12,456 nucleotides of DNA from GCA-2746365 sp964651445 (GTDB lineage: Bacteria > Pseudomonadota > Gammaproteobacteria > SZUA-229). This document shows, piece by piece, positions 1 through 7,251 of this stretch. The notes below the pieces were generated by a model. It saw only the letters and a program-made list of their open reading frames with translations, was not told where the DNA came from and ran no database searches. The translations under genes were made by a program, and so were the position numbers. The number at the start of each line of letters is the position of its first letter. The stretch's first letter is position 1. The stretch covers positions 1 through 12,456 of the forward strand of contig CAZYYW010000068.1 in assembly GCA_964651445.1 (NCBI GenBank). Direction: 5' to 3'.

Positions 1-807
1 TGGGAAAACAATGCACCAGTAGCCCTAGAAGGCGGCAAAGAATACACCATTGAAGCGGACATCATCGTGGCTGCGATTGGTCAGGGCGGTAACTTAGCTG
101 AACTAGAAGAATTCAATAACGGCCGTAACCTAATGGACGCAGACAATATGTTCCGCGTACCGGGTAAAGAAAATCACTATGTATGTGGTGACATTGTTCG
201 CCCTCACCTGTTAACCACTGCAATTGGTCAGGCATACATCGTTTCAGAAACCATTGAGAATGACTTTAACGACATTCAACTGAAAAAACGTCCGAAGGTT
301 GACGTTCATCACTTCAACTTGAATGATAAGTTAATTGAAGCGGGTTTAAGCGTAGATTCTTATGACGTTAGTAAACATCAGGACGATGCACAACGTGGAA
401 CGGAAACCTCAAGCTATGCGATTCACAACTACGAAGACCGTTCCAAGCAGGAAATTATTTCACACGAAAAATTATTCCTTGGTCATTTTGGCTATGAAGA
501 ACGTAACCTGCGCGATACCGACGTACCTTCTACGGACGAAGTTTTAGGTCACTTTGCGGAACGCCAAATCAGCCTCGAAGAAGAAAAAGCCGTTGCTGAA
601 TCTGGGCGCTGCATGAGCTGTGGTATGTGCTTCGAATGTGACAACTGTGTTATCTACTGTCCGCAAGATGCTATCTTCCGCGTTAAGAAAGACAGCAAAA
701 CCTTGGGACGCTATGTCGATACAGACTACAATAAGTGTATTGGCTGTCACATTTGTTCCGATGTGTGTCCGACTGGCTACATTGACATGGCCCTCGGTGA
801 AGGTTAA
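1..807 (+). CDS. dsrL: DsrL, NAD(P)H-linked iron-sulfur flavoprotein of oxidative Dsr pathway (5' truncated)
   Basis: The reading frame is open from the first base, so only the last 268 residues are visible and the start lies upstream. The fragment begins in a GltD-like flavoprotein fold. A hydrophobic strand ending in AAIGQ (about residues 21-27) and a VCGDIVRPHL segment (about 61-70) match the FAD-binding Gly-Asp motif of the glutamate synthase small-subunit family. A linker of about 100 residues leads to a C-terminal ferredoxin domain. It has a cysteine-rich first motif (C204, C207, C210, C213, C216, C220) and a classic CxxCxxCxxxCP motif (C246, C249, C252, C256). This architecture followed directly by dsrJ identifies DsrL. 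In sulfur oxidizers DsrL passes electrons from sulfur oxidation by DsrAB to NAD(P)+ in the cytoplasm. The family assignment is secure; the subtype (DsrL-1 or -2) cannot be judged without the N-terminus. Confidence 0.93.
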   Translation, partial: WENNAPVALEGGKEYTIEADIIVAAIGQGGNLAELEEFNNGRNLMDADNMFRVPGKENHYVCGDIVRPHLLTTAIGQAYIVSETIENDFNDIQLKKRPKVDVHHFNLNDKLIEAGLSVDSYDVSKHQDDAQRGTETSSYAIHNYEDRSKQEIISHEKLFLGHFGYEERNLRDTDVPSTDEVLGHFAERQISLEEEKAVAESGRCMSCGMCFECDNCVIYCPQDAIFRVKKDSKTLGRYVDTDYNKCIGCHICSDVCPTGYIDMALGEG

Positions 808-817
808 TTGATGTTTC

Positions 818-854
818 GACTGCACCGTTCGCGATAAGCGACGCGGCGGCAGTC
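818..854 (+). repeat. Stem-loop between dsrL and dsrJ
   Basis: The 92-nt dsrL-dsrJ spacer contains a GC-rich hairpin. The outer arms GACTGC (818-823) and GCAGTC (849-854) pair perfectly. An inner stem joins CGTTCGC (826-832) to GCGACG (838-843) with one bulged T, around a GATAA loop (833-837). No T-tract follows, so it is not a classic terminator. It may protect or define an mRNA end between the two genes. This is inferred from sequence symmetry only. Confidence 0.6.
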
Positions 855-899
855 AATTAATCACCGTTTGCTACAGGATATATAAAAACAGGTTATCTG

Positions 900-1394
900 A
901 TGACAAGATTTTTGCGCTTACTCTATGTATTGATTGGCTCCATGCTAATGCTGGCTCCGCCTTTGGCCGGAACAGCAATGGCAGGCACGCCTCTGCCTAC
1001 GATTAATCTACCGTCGGATAAAAGCTTAAAATGCATTCAGCCGACAGAAGAAATGCGTAAAAACCACATGAACTATATCATGCACCAACGTGACATCACG
1101 ATGCACGATGGTATTCGTACAGAAAACAATAGTCTGACCGGTTGCATCGACTGTCATGTTGAACCAGACAGTGAAGGTAATATTGCTGATTTTCATAGCA
1201 AGGAGCATTTCTGCACCACCTGCCATGAATATACCTCCGTACAAATTGACTGTTTCCAATGCCATGCTGACCGCCCTCAAAAATATATCAACCGCGATGT
1301 TAGCACCTCGGATTTAACACAACAGTTACAGGAAAAGCTTGCTGCCCACAATGCATCAAACATTGAAAATTCAGAAAAAGAGGTTAATCAGTAA
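900..1394 (+). CDS. dsrJ: DsrJ, periplasmic triheme cytochrome c of the DsrMKJOP complex
   Basis: This 164-residue protein begins with a Sec-type signal: basic MTRFLR, a hydrophobic stretch, then AMA before G29, giving a likely cleavage after A28. Three CxxCH heme-binding motifs lie at residues 82-86 (CIDCH), 105-109 (CTTCH) and 118-122 (CFQCH). A non-motif cysteine, C45, sits in the segment KCIQPTEEMRKNHM. In Allochromatium vinosum DsrJ an equivalent cysteine is a distal ligand in an unusual His/Cys-ligated heme, and methionines at 52, 57 and 61 are candidate ligands for another heme. DsrJ works in the periplasm with DsrO and DsrP, probably oxidizing a sulfur substrate or relaying electrons. 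An AGG at 890-892 serves as a modest ribosome site. The stop codon overlaps the dsrO start by one base (TAATG), which implies translational coupling. Confidence 0.95.
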   Translation: MTRFLRLLYVLIGSMLMLAPPLAGTAMAGTPLPTINLPSDKSLKCIQPTEEMRKNHMNYIMHQRDITMHDGIRTENNSLTGCIDCHVEPDSEGNIADFHSKEHFCTTCHEYTSVQIDCFQCHADRPQKYINRDVSTSDLTQQLQEKLAAHNASNIENSEKEVNQ

Positions 1395-2164
1395 TGTCTG
1401 ACTCTAGCAATAAAACGGATACGAACACCTCAAGACGTGACTTTTTGTCGAAAGCTGCCGTTGTCGGTAGCGTTACCATTGCGCCCGGTGTTCTGTTGCA
1501 TAAAGCCGCACAAGCGGCATCAAACACGTCCACAAAAGCGCTTGATGAAGCCGTTACCAGCAAAAACCGCTGGGGCATGTTAATCGACACTGCCAAATGT
1601 GCGAGTGGCTGCACCGGTTGCGTTGATGCCTGTAATGAAGAACACGGTCTGGTTAGCAATGACCGTCCTGAAACAGACACCCAGTTCATCCGCAAAGTGC
1701 ATTTAAAAAATAAAACCACTGGCCATGAACTGTCATTACCCTTAATGTGCCAACACTGTGAAACCTCACCCTGTGTGGATGTATGCCCGACTGGCGCATC
1801 ATTTACCCGTGAAGACGGCATTAATTTAGTTGATAAGCATATTTGCATTGGTTGTCGTTACTGTATGATGGCATGCCCGTACAAAGCACGGTCTTTTGTA
1901 CATGAAAAGGTTACCAACCAAACACTGGCGTCGCCTCGTGGTAAAGGTACGGTTGAATCCTGCACCCTGTGTGTTACACGTGTAGACAAAGGTGGCATTC
2001 CTGCCTGTGTTGAGGCATGTACCGCTGACAACCATAACGCCATGATTTTTGGTGACCTTAACAACCCGAACAGTGATATTTCCATTGCGTTAAATAAGCA
2101 CGGCGGAAAACAACTGCGCCCTGATCTGAAACTGAACACCGGTGTTCGTTATCAGGGTATGTAA
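1394..2164 (+). CDS. dsrO: DsrO, Tat-exported four-cluster [4Fe-4S] ferredoxin subunit of DsrMKJOP
   Basis: The 256-residue product starts with a twin-arginine signal (S-R-R-D-F-L at residues 13-18, then a weakly hydrophobic stretch ending near AAQA), so it is exported folded to the periplasm. The mature part has four cysteine motifs of the PsrB/DmsB ferredoxin type: CASGCTGCVDAC, CQHCETSPCVDVC, CIGCRYCMMACP, and a split fourth motif CTLC...CVEAC. All 16 ligand cysteines for four [4Fe-4S] clusters are present. In the Dsr complex DsrO passes electrons between the triheme cytochrome DsrJ and the quinone-interacting membrane subunit DsrP. The ATG overlaps the dsrJ stop. Unusually, 200 nt separate it from dsrP, its partner gene; that spacer holds a palindromic element. 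Confidence 0.96.
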   Translation: MSDSSNKTDTNTSRRDFLSKAAVVGSVTIAPGVLLHKAAQAASNTSTKALDEAVTSKNRWGMLIDTAKCASGCTGCVDACNEEHGLVSNDRPETDTQFIRKVHLKNKTTGHELSLPLMCQHCETSPCVDVCPTGASFTREDGINLVDKHICIGCRYCMMACPYKARSFVHEKVTNQTLASPRGKGTVESCTLCVTRVDKGGIPACVEACTADNHNAMIFGDLNNPNSDISIALNKHGGKQLRPDLKLNTGVRYQGM

Positions 2165-2186
2165 AACCCTGAAAATAAAATAATAC

Positions 2187-2297
2187 CCGCTAATAAACGC
2201 AAGCAAACGCGATTAAAGCGAATAAATAAGCTCTACACGACGCTGCGTAGAGATAAAGACAACTCTTCTATTTGCGTTTATTAGCGTTCATTAGCGG
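2187..2297 (+). repeat. Large palindromic intergenic element with 10-nt periodicity, between dsrO and dsrP
   Basis: The arms at 2187-2210 and 2274-2297 are complementary at 20 of 24 positions without gaps (CCGCTAATaAACGC against its complement ending GCGTTcATTAGCGG). The right arm reads as tandem 10-mers GCGTTTATTA and GCGTTCATTA followed by GCGG. The left arm reads CGCTAATAAA, CGCAAGCAAA, CGCGATTAAA. The centre holds a smaller hairpin, CTCTAC (2231-2236) with GTAGAG (2247-2252). No open reading frame is inside. The layout resembles a REP- or MITE-like dispersed repeat, and a second copy with the same arm ends lies at 7259-7341. Confidence 0.75.
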
Positions 2298-2364
2298 AGA
2301 AAAATTAATTTACTATTTCTATTAGTTTAATAAAAACACACAACAGTGTTGATAAGAGATAACA

Positions 2365-3570
2365 ATGAGTAAGATAGAATACACTTCTGTAGAAGGCAAA
2401 AGCTTCGCCTATTTCGCTTTACTTGGCGGCTTGGCTTTTATCATGTTACTGGCTATCGCTGCCGTATTTTATGTCGGTATGCATGGCCACTATATAACCG
2501 GCATGAACAACCAGATTGTCTGGGGCTTACCACATGTATTTGCTATCTTCCTGATTGTTGCCGCTTCTGGCGCTTTAAACATTGCATCCATTGCAACTGT
2601 TTTTAACAAAAAAATATATGAACCGATGGGGCGTTTGTCTGCACTACTAGCGTTAGCGCTGTTAGCCGGTGGACTTGTTGTATTGTTACTCGATTTGGGT
2701 CGAAATGATCGCCTAATCATCGCCATGACTTACTACAACTTTAAATCTATTTTCGCCTGGAACATTATTTTGTATATGGGCTTCTTTATATTTGTTGGCA
2801 CCTATTTGTGGACCATGATGGATCACACTGTCTATAAATACAAAAAACTTGTCGGCACCTCTGCTTTTGTCTGGCGTTTAATCCTGACCACCGGTACAGG
2901 TTCTATTTTTGGTTTTCTGGTTGCGCGTTCAGCTTACGATGCTGCGCTAATGGCACCGATGTTTATTGCCATGTCATTCTCATTTGGTCTCGCCATTTTT
3001 ATTCTGGTTTTAATGTCGACCTACAAATGGAGCCACATGGAATTAGGTGATGTGGTGCTCAATCGTTTAAGAAATCTTCTCGGTATCTTTGTCGCGGCGG
3101 TGCTTTATTTTACCGCCGTTTATCATTTGACTAATCTATATGCAACACAGCATCATGATGTGCAAAGATTCCTGCTGCTTGAAGGTGGCATCTATACCAA
3201 TATTTTCTGGATCGGCGAAATTCTGATTGGTGGCATTATTCCATTAATTCTTATTTACGCACCCGGCGTTAAAAACTGTCATAAAACTCTGGGCTTAATT
3301 TGCAGCCTGGTAATCATTGGCGGCTTCGCTAAACTGTACACCATCATAATTGCTGGACAGGCTTTCCCACTGGACATATTCCCCGGTTACGAAGTCACTA
3401 GTTCATTCTTTGACGGTGTCGTTCACAGCTACACACCTAGCATCACTGAAATTTTGCTAGGTCTGGGCGGCATCGCATTGTCACTCTTTATTGTTGCCTT
3501 TGCCCTAAAAGTATTACGTTTCCTACCAAACTCTCTTGCAGATTCAGTGGCAGATCCACACGCTAAATAG
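2365..3570 (+). CDS. dsrP: DsrP, NrfD/PsrC-like integral membrane subunit of DsrMKJOP
   Basis: The 401-residue, very hydrophobic protein shows about ten predicted membrane segments, near residues 14-38, 50-77, 88-112, 126-150, 164-188, 194-217, 226-252, 274-300, 306-329 and 358-384, with few charged residues between them. This is the NrfD/PsrC fold, which binds quinone and takes electrons from, or gives them to, a periplasmic four-cluster ferredoxin, here DsrO. No cofactor motif is visible, as expected for this family. The start is supported by an AAGAGA ribosome site at 2354-2359, 5 nt before the ATG. Although its partner dsrO lies immediately upstream, a 200-nt spacer with a palindromic element separates them. 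An 11-bp perfect hairpin follows 10 nt after the stop. Confidence 0.94.
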   Translation: MSKIEYTSVEGKSFAYFALLGGLAFIMLLAIAAVFYVGMHGHYITGMNNQIVWGLPHVFAIFLIVAASGALNIASIATVFNKKIYEPMGRLSALLALALLAGGLVVLLLDLGRNDRLIIAMTYYNFKSIFAWNIILYMGFFIFVGTYLWTMMDHTVYKYKKLVGTSAFVWRLILTTGTGSIFGFLVARSAYDAALMAPMFIAMSFSFGLAIFILVLMSTYKWSHMELGDVVLNRLRNLLGIFVAAVLYFTAVYHLTNLYATQHHDVQRFLLLEGGIYTNIFWIGEILIGGIIPLILIYAPGVKNCHKTLGLICSLVIIGGFAKLYTIIIAGQAFPLDIFPGYEVTSSFFDGVVHSYTPSITEILLGLGGIALSLFIVAFALKVLRFLPNSLADSVADPHAK

Positions 3571-3580
3571 CAGTGAATAA

Positions 3581-3612
3581 CTAATAGTAAATGACTCACT
3601 GTTTACTATTAG
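3581..3612 (+). repeat. Perfect 11-bp hairpin between dsrP and dsrN
   Basis: CTAATAGTAAA (3581-3591) and TTTACTATTAG (3602-3612) are exact reverse complements around a 10-nt loop. The next bases (TCTGAGCTGC) are not T-rich, so intrinsic termination is unlikely. A competing 6-bp stem, CAGTGA (3571-3576) with TCACTG (3596-3601), uses the loop of the first. The hairpin may mark an mRNA processing or stability boundary between the structural genes and the accessory genes dsrN and dsrR. Confidence 0.65.
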
Positions 3613-3635
3613 TCTGAGCTGCTACCCTGCTCGCT

Positions 3636-5060
3636 ATGCAAAGAATATTCATCTCCGCGGCGCTCAAATCTTCGGGTAAAACCACCGTTAGTATCGGCTT
3701 ATGTGCTGCGCTAAAACAACGCGGCAAAATCGTCCAGAGTTTTAAAAAAGGCCCCGATTACATCGACCCCTACTGGTTAGCGCAAGCGACCGGCCGTGAT
3801 TGCTTTAACCTTGATTTCTACACCATGCAGCGTGAAGAAATACTGACGCTGATGCACAGTAAAACAAGCGATGCTGATATCAACCTAATCGAAGGCAATA
3901 AAGGTCTGTTTGATGGCTTAGACCTTGATGGCAGTAACAGTAATGCCGCACTGGCGATACTGACTCAAACACCGGTAATACTGGTGTTAAACGCCCGCGG
4001 TATGACCCGCGGTATTGCGCCGCTAATACTGGGCTATCAGGCATTTGATAAACAAGTAAACATCAAAGGTATCATTCTTAATCGTCTGGGCGGTTCACGC
4101 CATGAAGGTAAATTACGCAATGTCATCGAACACTATACCGATGTTGAAGTGGTCGGTGCCATTCACAATGATAGACGCTTTGATATAGACGAACGACACC
4201 TTGGTCTGGTTCCCGGCCATGAAGACCCTTTTTGCACACAAAAAATCGAGCTGCTAGCTGCCGCCGTCAATGATCAGGTCAATCTGGATGCGGTGCTACG
4301 AATTGCGGCTTCTGCGCCTGCATTAACACCGGCTAAGGTGAGTGCTTCGCCTGCTCTGCGCCAGAAAAAAGACATTAAACTGGGTTTAATCAGATGCGCC
4401 GCATTTGGCTTTTATTACCCCGATGACCTACAAGCATTACAGGATGCAGGCGCAAAACTGATCGAAATCGACCCCTGCATTCAAACTAAACTGCCCGCTA
4501 TAGACGGATTATTTATTGGTGGTGGCTTTCCAGAAACCCATATGAAGGAACTGGAAGCCAATAAAAGCCTGCGAGCTGAAATAAAAACCGCTATTGATAA
4601 TGGCCTACCAGCCTATGCTGAATGCGGGGGTTTGATGTATCTAGCAAAATCGATCCAGTGGAATGACGAAAAACGCCAGATGGTGGGCTGCGTTGACACC
4701 GACATTATTATGGAAGAAACACCGCAAGGCCGCGGTTACGTACAGTTGCAGGAAACAGAGCACAGTCTTTGGCCAGACCCTTCGCCAAATCCTCACCCAG
4801 AGACCTTACTAGACTCGGACAAGTCATCCAAAATAATCAATGCGCATGAGTTTCATTATTCCCGCTTTAATAATATCCCGAATGATGTACAATTTGCCTT
4901 TGATGTGAAACGCGGCACAGGCATCAATGGTAAAGCTGATGGTTATATCTACAACAACCTACTAGCGAATTACACGCATCAACGTAATACTTGGGGCAAC
5001 CCGTGGGCGCAGCGTTTCATCGCCTTTATTCGAAACCATAAAATACAGACAAGCAATTAA
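3636..5060 (+). CDS. dsrN: DsrN, siroheme amidase related to cobyrinic acid a,c-diamide synthase
   Basis: This 474-residue protein is a CobB/CbiA-type glutamine amidotransferase. The N-terminal ATP-dependent ligase domain has a P-loop-like SAALKSSGKTT (residues 7-17) and the KKGPDYIDPYW segment typical of the family. The C-terminal class I glutaminase domain has the nucleophile C330 in AYAECGGLMYL and the histidine motif HEFHYS (H404, H407). Family members amidate tetrapyrrole carboxylates with glutamine and ATP. In a dsr operon this one is inferred to convert siroheme to siroamide, the DsrAB cofactor. It acts in the cytoplasm. No convincing Shine-Dalgarno precedes the ATG, and no upstream in-frame ATG exists before the hairpin, so translation may be weak or coupled. 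dsrR follows after only 4 nt. A role in cobalamin synthesis is less likely, since no other cob genes are present. Confidence 0.92.
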   Translation: MQRIFISAALKSSGKTTVSIGLCAALKQRGKIVQSFKKGPDYIDPYWLAQATGRDCFNLDFYTMQREEILTLMHSKTSDADINLIEGNKGLFDGLDLDGSNSNAALAILTQTPVILVLNARGMTRGIAPLILGYQAFDKQVNIKGIILNRLGGSRHEGKLRNVIEHYTDVEVVGAIHNDRRFDIDERHLGLVPGHEDPFCTQKIELLAAAVNDQVNLDAVLRIAASAPALTPAKVSASPALRQKKDIKLGLIRCAAFGFYYPDDLQALQDAGAKLIEIDPCIQTKLPAIDGLFIGGGFPETHMKELEANKSLRAEIKTAIDNGLPAYAECGGLMYLAKSIQWNDEKRQMVGCVDTDIIMEETPQGRGYVQLQETEHSLWPDPSPNPHPETLLDSDKSSKIINAHEFHYSRFNNIPNDVQFAFDVKRGTGINGKADGYIYNNLLANYTHQRNTWGNPWAQRFIAFIRNHKIQTSN

Positions 5061-5064
5061 CATT

Positions 5065-5376
5065 ATGATTACTGTAACACCAGCAGCAGCAACTCAAATA
5101 AAAATCTCTGCCGATCAAGGTAAAGCGGAAGGTATGTCTTTGCGCATTGCCGCATCACGAAATGATGACAATAGCATTCACTACGGCATGGGGTTTGATG
5201 ACAGCAAAGCAGACGATATTATCGTCAAGGCTGCTGATATCGAGATTATAGTCTCTGCCACCAGCGCCGAACTGCTGAAAGACACGGTGATTGATTTTGT
5301 TGAACTGGAGCCAGAGAAATTTCAGTTTATATTTATGAATCCGAACGACCCGAATTACAAACCGCCTGCTGAGTAA
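5065..5376 (+). CDS. dsrR: DsrR, cysteine-free A-type (IscA-like) scaffold homologue
   Basis: This 103-residue protein has the length and fold signals of the IscA/A-type iron-sulfur carrier family: an N-terminal ITVTPAAATQIK helix start, a GMSLRIAA strand, and a C-terminal segment ending in FMNPNDPNY. Where IscA proteins carry three cluster-binding cysteines (one mid-protein and a CGC near the C-terminus), this protein has none; it contains no cysteine at all. The same loss is known for DsrR of Allochromatium vinosum, where the protein is needed for full sulfur oxidation and is thought to act post-transcriptionally on dsr expression rather than as a cluster carrier. It lies 4 nt after dsrN and 18 nt before the sensor kinase, so all three are probably co-transcribed. 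Confidence 0.9.
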   Translation: MITVTPAAATQIKISADQGKAEGMSLRIAASRNDDNSIHYGMGFDDSKADDIIVKAADIEIIVSATSAELLKDTVIDFVELEPEKFQFIFMNPNDPNYKPPAE

Positions 5377-5394
5377 GCGGTTTAGCGTTGAGAC

Positions 5395-6537
5395 ATGGCT
5401 GAATCGCCTTTATTTGAATGGACTCCATCGTCGCTAACGCTACTCTATCGGGTAACTAGCACACTCAGTGCCGCCCATGAAGAAAAGCAGGTGCTGCAAG
5501 ATTTTCTGATTTTACTGCAACAACATTTTAATGCAAAAGCCGGTTCCATCCAACTAATCACCGATGAGGGTCTAATGAACCTCGTCGCTTACTTCGGAAT
5601 TACCGAAGAACAGGCCAACAGCATTCAACATGCACCTATTGATGGCCACCTATTCAGCTTTGAAACCGACGTTATTGATGAAATTCAAATAAGACAGAAT
5701 AAGTTAGACTCAAAAACACTCCCCCCCAAACAGCTCTGTATCCCTGTACGTTTCAAAATTCAAACGCTGGGCGTGATAAACCTGTTTGTCGAAAACGACA
5801 TTGAAATAAACGAAGAACTCGCCTATTTACTACTTTCCCTGGGCGCACACCTAGGCGAATACTTTGAACGAAACCTGATAGAAGAAAAACAACGCCGGCA
5901 ACTGGTTAAAGACGAACGTAATATCATCGCAAACGAATTGCACGACTCGCTGGCGCAAACACTGGCATCGCTTCGATTTCAGGTACGTATTCTCGATCAG
6001 GCCATGCAACCAGTCGGTGATTTCATGGCGTTCAAAACCATCGAGTCGGTTGAACACGCACTGGATGAAGCAACCAAAGACCTACGTGAACTCATCGCCC
6101 ACTGCCGCGTTCCCATTGAACAGCAGGGATTGGTTCCCGCCATCAAACGCGCCGTTGAAAAATTTCGTAAAGAAACCAACATCCACATTCTGTTCCAGTG
6201 TGTAGAACACACCTTAGCCTTACCTTCAAATATTGAGCTGAATGCCTACCGTATTGTGCAGGAAGCACTCACCAACGTGAAAAAACACGCCAATGCCCAC
6301 ATCGTGCGTGTCTTACTAACCAATCATGATGGCAATATTCGACTTTTGATTGAAAATGACGGTAAGGGCTTTGACCAGTCCAAAATAAAGAGCAGAGAAG
6401 GTGAACATCTTGGTTTAACCATCATGAAGGAAAGAGCCAAACATCTTGGTGGCGATCTCAAAATTGAAAGTGAACTTGACGAAGGCACCCGTGTCGAGCT
6501 TTGTTTCAGTTATAAGGACAGCTCCATCGATTCATGA
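5395..6537 (+). CDS. Soluble GAF-domain sensor histidine kinase, NarX/HisKA_3 type
   Basis: The 380-residue protein has no signal peptide or membrane segment, so it is cytoplasmic. A GAF-like sensory domain spans about residues 15-160, and a HisKA_3 dimerization domain follows with the phospho-accepting H183 in ANELHDSLAQTLASL, very like NarX. The HATPase domain has an N-box (QEALTNVKKHANA, N294), a G1 box (ENDGKGFD, 320-327) and a G2 box (GEHLGL, 336-341). All catalytic motifs are intact, so it should be active. The GAF domain has only one cysteine (in KQLCIPV), so a cysteine-ligated Fe-S sensor like NreB is unlikely; the ligand is unknown. A run of seven C (5721-5727) lies in the GAF part. 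It starts 18 nt after dsrR, and its partner regulator follows. Control of sulfur oxidation is inferred from position only. Confidence 0.9.
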   Translation: MAESPLFEWTPSSLTLLYRVTSTLSAAHEEKQVLQDFLILLQQHFNAKAGSIQLITDEGLMNLVAYFGITEEQANSIQHAPIDGHLFSFETDVIDEIQIRQNKLDSKTLPPKQLCIPVRFKIQTLGVINLFVENDIEINEELAYLLLSLGAHLGEYFERNLIEEKQRRQLVKDERNIIANELHDSLAQTLASLRFQVRILDQAMQPVGDFMAFKTIESVEHALDEATKDLRELIAHCRVPIEQQGLVPAIKRAVEKFRKETNIHILFQCVEHTLALPSNIELNAYRIVQEALTNVKKHANAHIVRVLLTNHDGNIRLLIENDGKGFDQSKIKSREGEHLGLTIMKERAKHLGGDLKIESELDEGTRVELCFSYKDSSIDS

Positions 6538-6594
6538 TAGATTCACACTTCCCCTATAATTTAGTTGAAAATTTATTTTCACAAAAGTAATCTT

Positions 6595-7251
6595 ATGCGC
6601 GTAATAATAATAGATGACCATGCCCTGTTTCGTGATGGCCTCAAAGGGCTACTAGAACAACGCAGTATTGAAGTTGCCGGTGTTGCTGCTGATGGCAATG
6701 AAGGTATTGAACTCGCCAAAAAAATTCTGCCCGATGTCATTCTTCTGGATTTACGCATGCCAAATAAAGGCGGGTTAGAAACACTGCCTATATTGCGCAA
6801 AGAATTACCCACTATTCCCGTGGTAATGCTAACCACCAGCAATGACGAAAGCGACCTAATCAAGGCGCTTCGCACCGGCGCACAAGGTTATTTACTGAAA
6901 GATATGGAGCCCGAAGAACTAGTTGGCGCTCTGCGCGACATTGAAAATGGCAAAAATGTGGTAGCGGCTGACTTAACCGATGCACTGGCGAGAATGGTTC
7001 AAGGTGAGACTCCGATGGACGACGATCAAGGTCCATTCTCTGAACTAACACCGCGTGAAACCGAAATCCTTTGTCTATTAGCCGAAGGCCAAAGCAATAA
7101 ACTCATCGCCAGAAATCTCGGCATATCAGATGGTACAGTCAAATTACACGTTAAAGCAATCTTAAGAAAGCTGAGTATACATTCACGGGTAGAAGCTGCC
7201 GTGATGGCTGTTGAACATGGTCTGCGTCAGAAAAACAAAGAAAAAAACTAA
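6595..7251 (+). CDS. NarL/FixJ-family response regulator
   Basis: The preferred start is the ATG at 6595, giving 218 residues beginning MRVIIIDDHALFRDG, the usual N-terminus of this family; a TTG 30 nt upstream would add an atypical extension. The receiver domain has the acidic pair D7/D8, phospho-acceptor D52 in ILLDLRMP, a conserved TTS (about residues 82-84) and lysine K101 in GYLLKDM. A short linker leads to a LuxR/NarL helix-turn-helix at about 150-210 (LTPRETEIL..., then SDGTVKLHVKAILRKL and SRVEAAV), which closely resembles NarL. It is the evident partner of the NarX-like kinase 57 nt upstream and should bind DNA when phosphorylated. Targets are unknown; dsr genes or the rhodanese gene just downstream are inferred candidates. 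A TATAAT (6555-6560) in the short spacer might give it some separate transcription, but no good -35 was seen. Confidence 0.92.
   Translation: MRVIIIDDHALFRDGLKGLLEQRSIEVAGVAADGNEGIELAKKILPDVILLDLRMPNKGGLETLPILRKELPTIPVVMLTTSNDESDLIKALRTGAQGYLLKDMEPEELVGALRDIENGKNVVAADLTDALARMVQGETPMDDDQGPFSELTPRETEILCLLAEGQSNKLIARNLGISDGTVKLHVKAILRKLSIHSRVEAAVMAVEHGLRQKNKEKN

Noticed and set aside
1384..1848. 154-codon open frame on the minus strand
   Set aside because: It is fully antisense to dsrO, which has a complete Tat signal and 16 cluster cysteines; the minus frame shows no recognisable domain.
2187..2297. CRISPR-like repeat array
   Set aside because: The 10-nt units are too short and contiguous, without spacers; the symmetry is palindromic.
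3571..3612. H-type pseudoknot formed by both stems between dsrP and dsrN
   Set aside because: The topology is right but no bases remain between the 3' strands of the two stems, so a full pseudoknot is sterically unlikely; competing hairpins are more plausible.
3636..5060. Cobalamin biosynthesis cobyrinate diamide synthase (CobB/CbiA)
   Set aside because: The fold is the same, but the position between dsrP and dsrR and the lack of other cobalamin genes favour DsrN.
6565..6594. TTG start giving a 10-residue extension of the response regulator
   Set aside because: The family normally begins at MRVIIIDDHALFRDG, which the ATG at 6595 gives exactly; no ribosome site supports the TTG.
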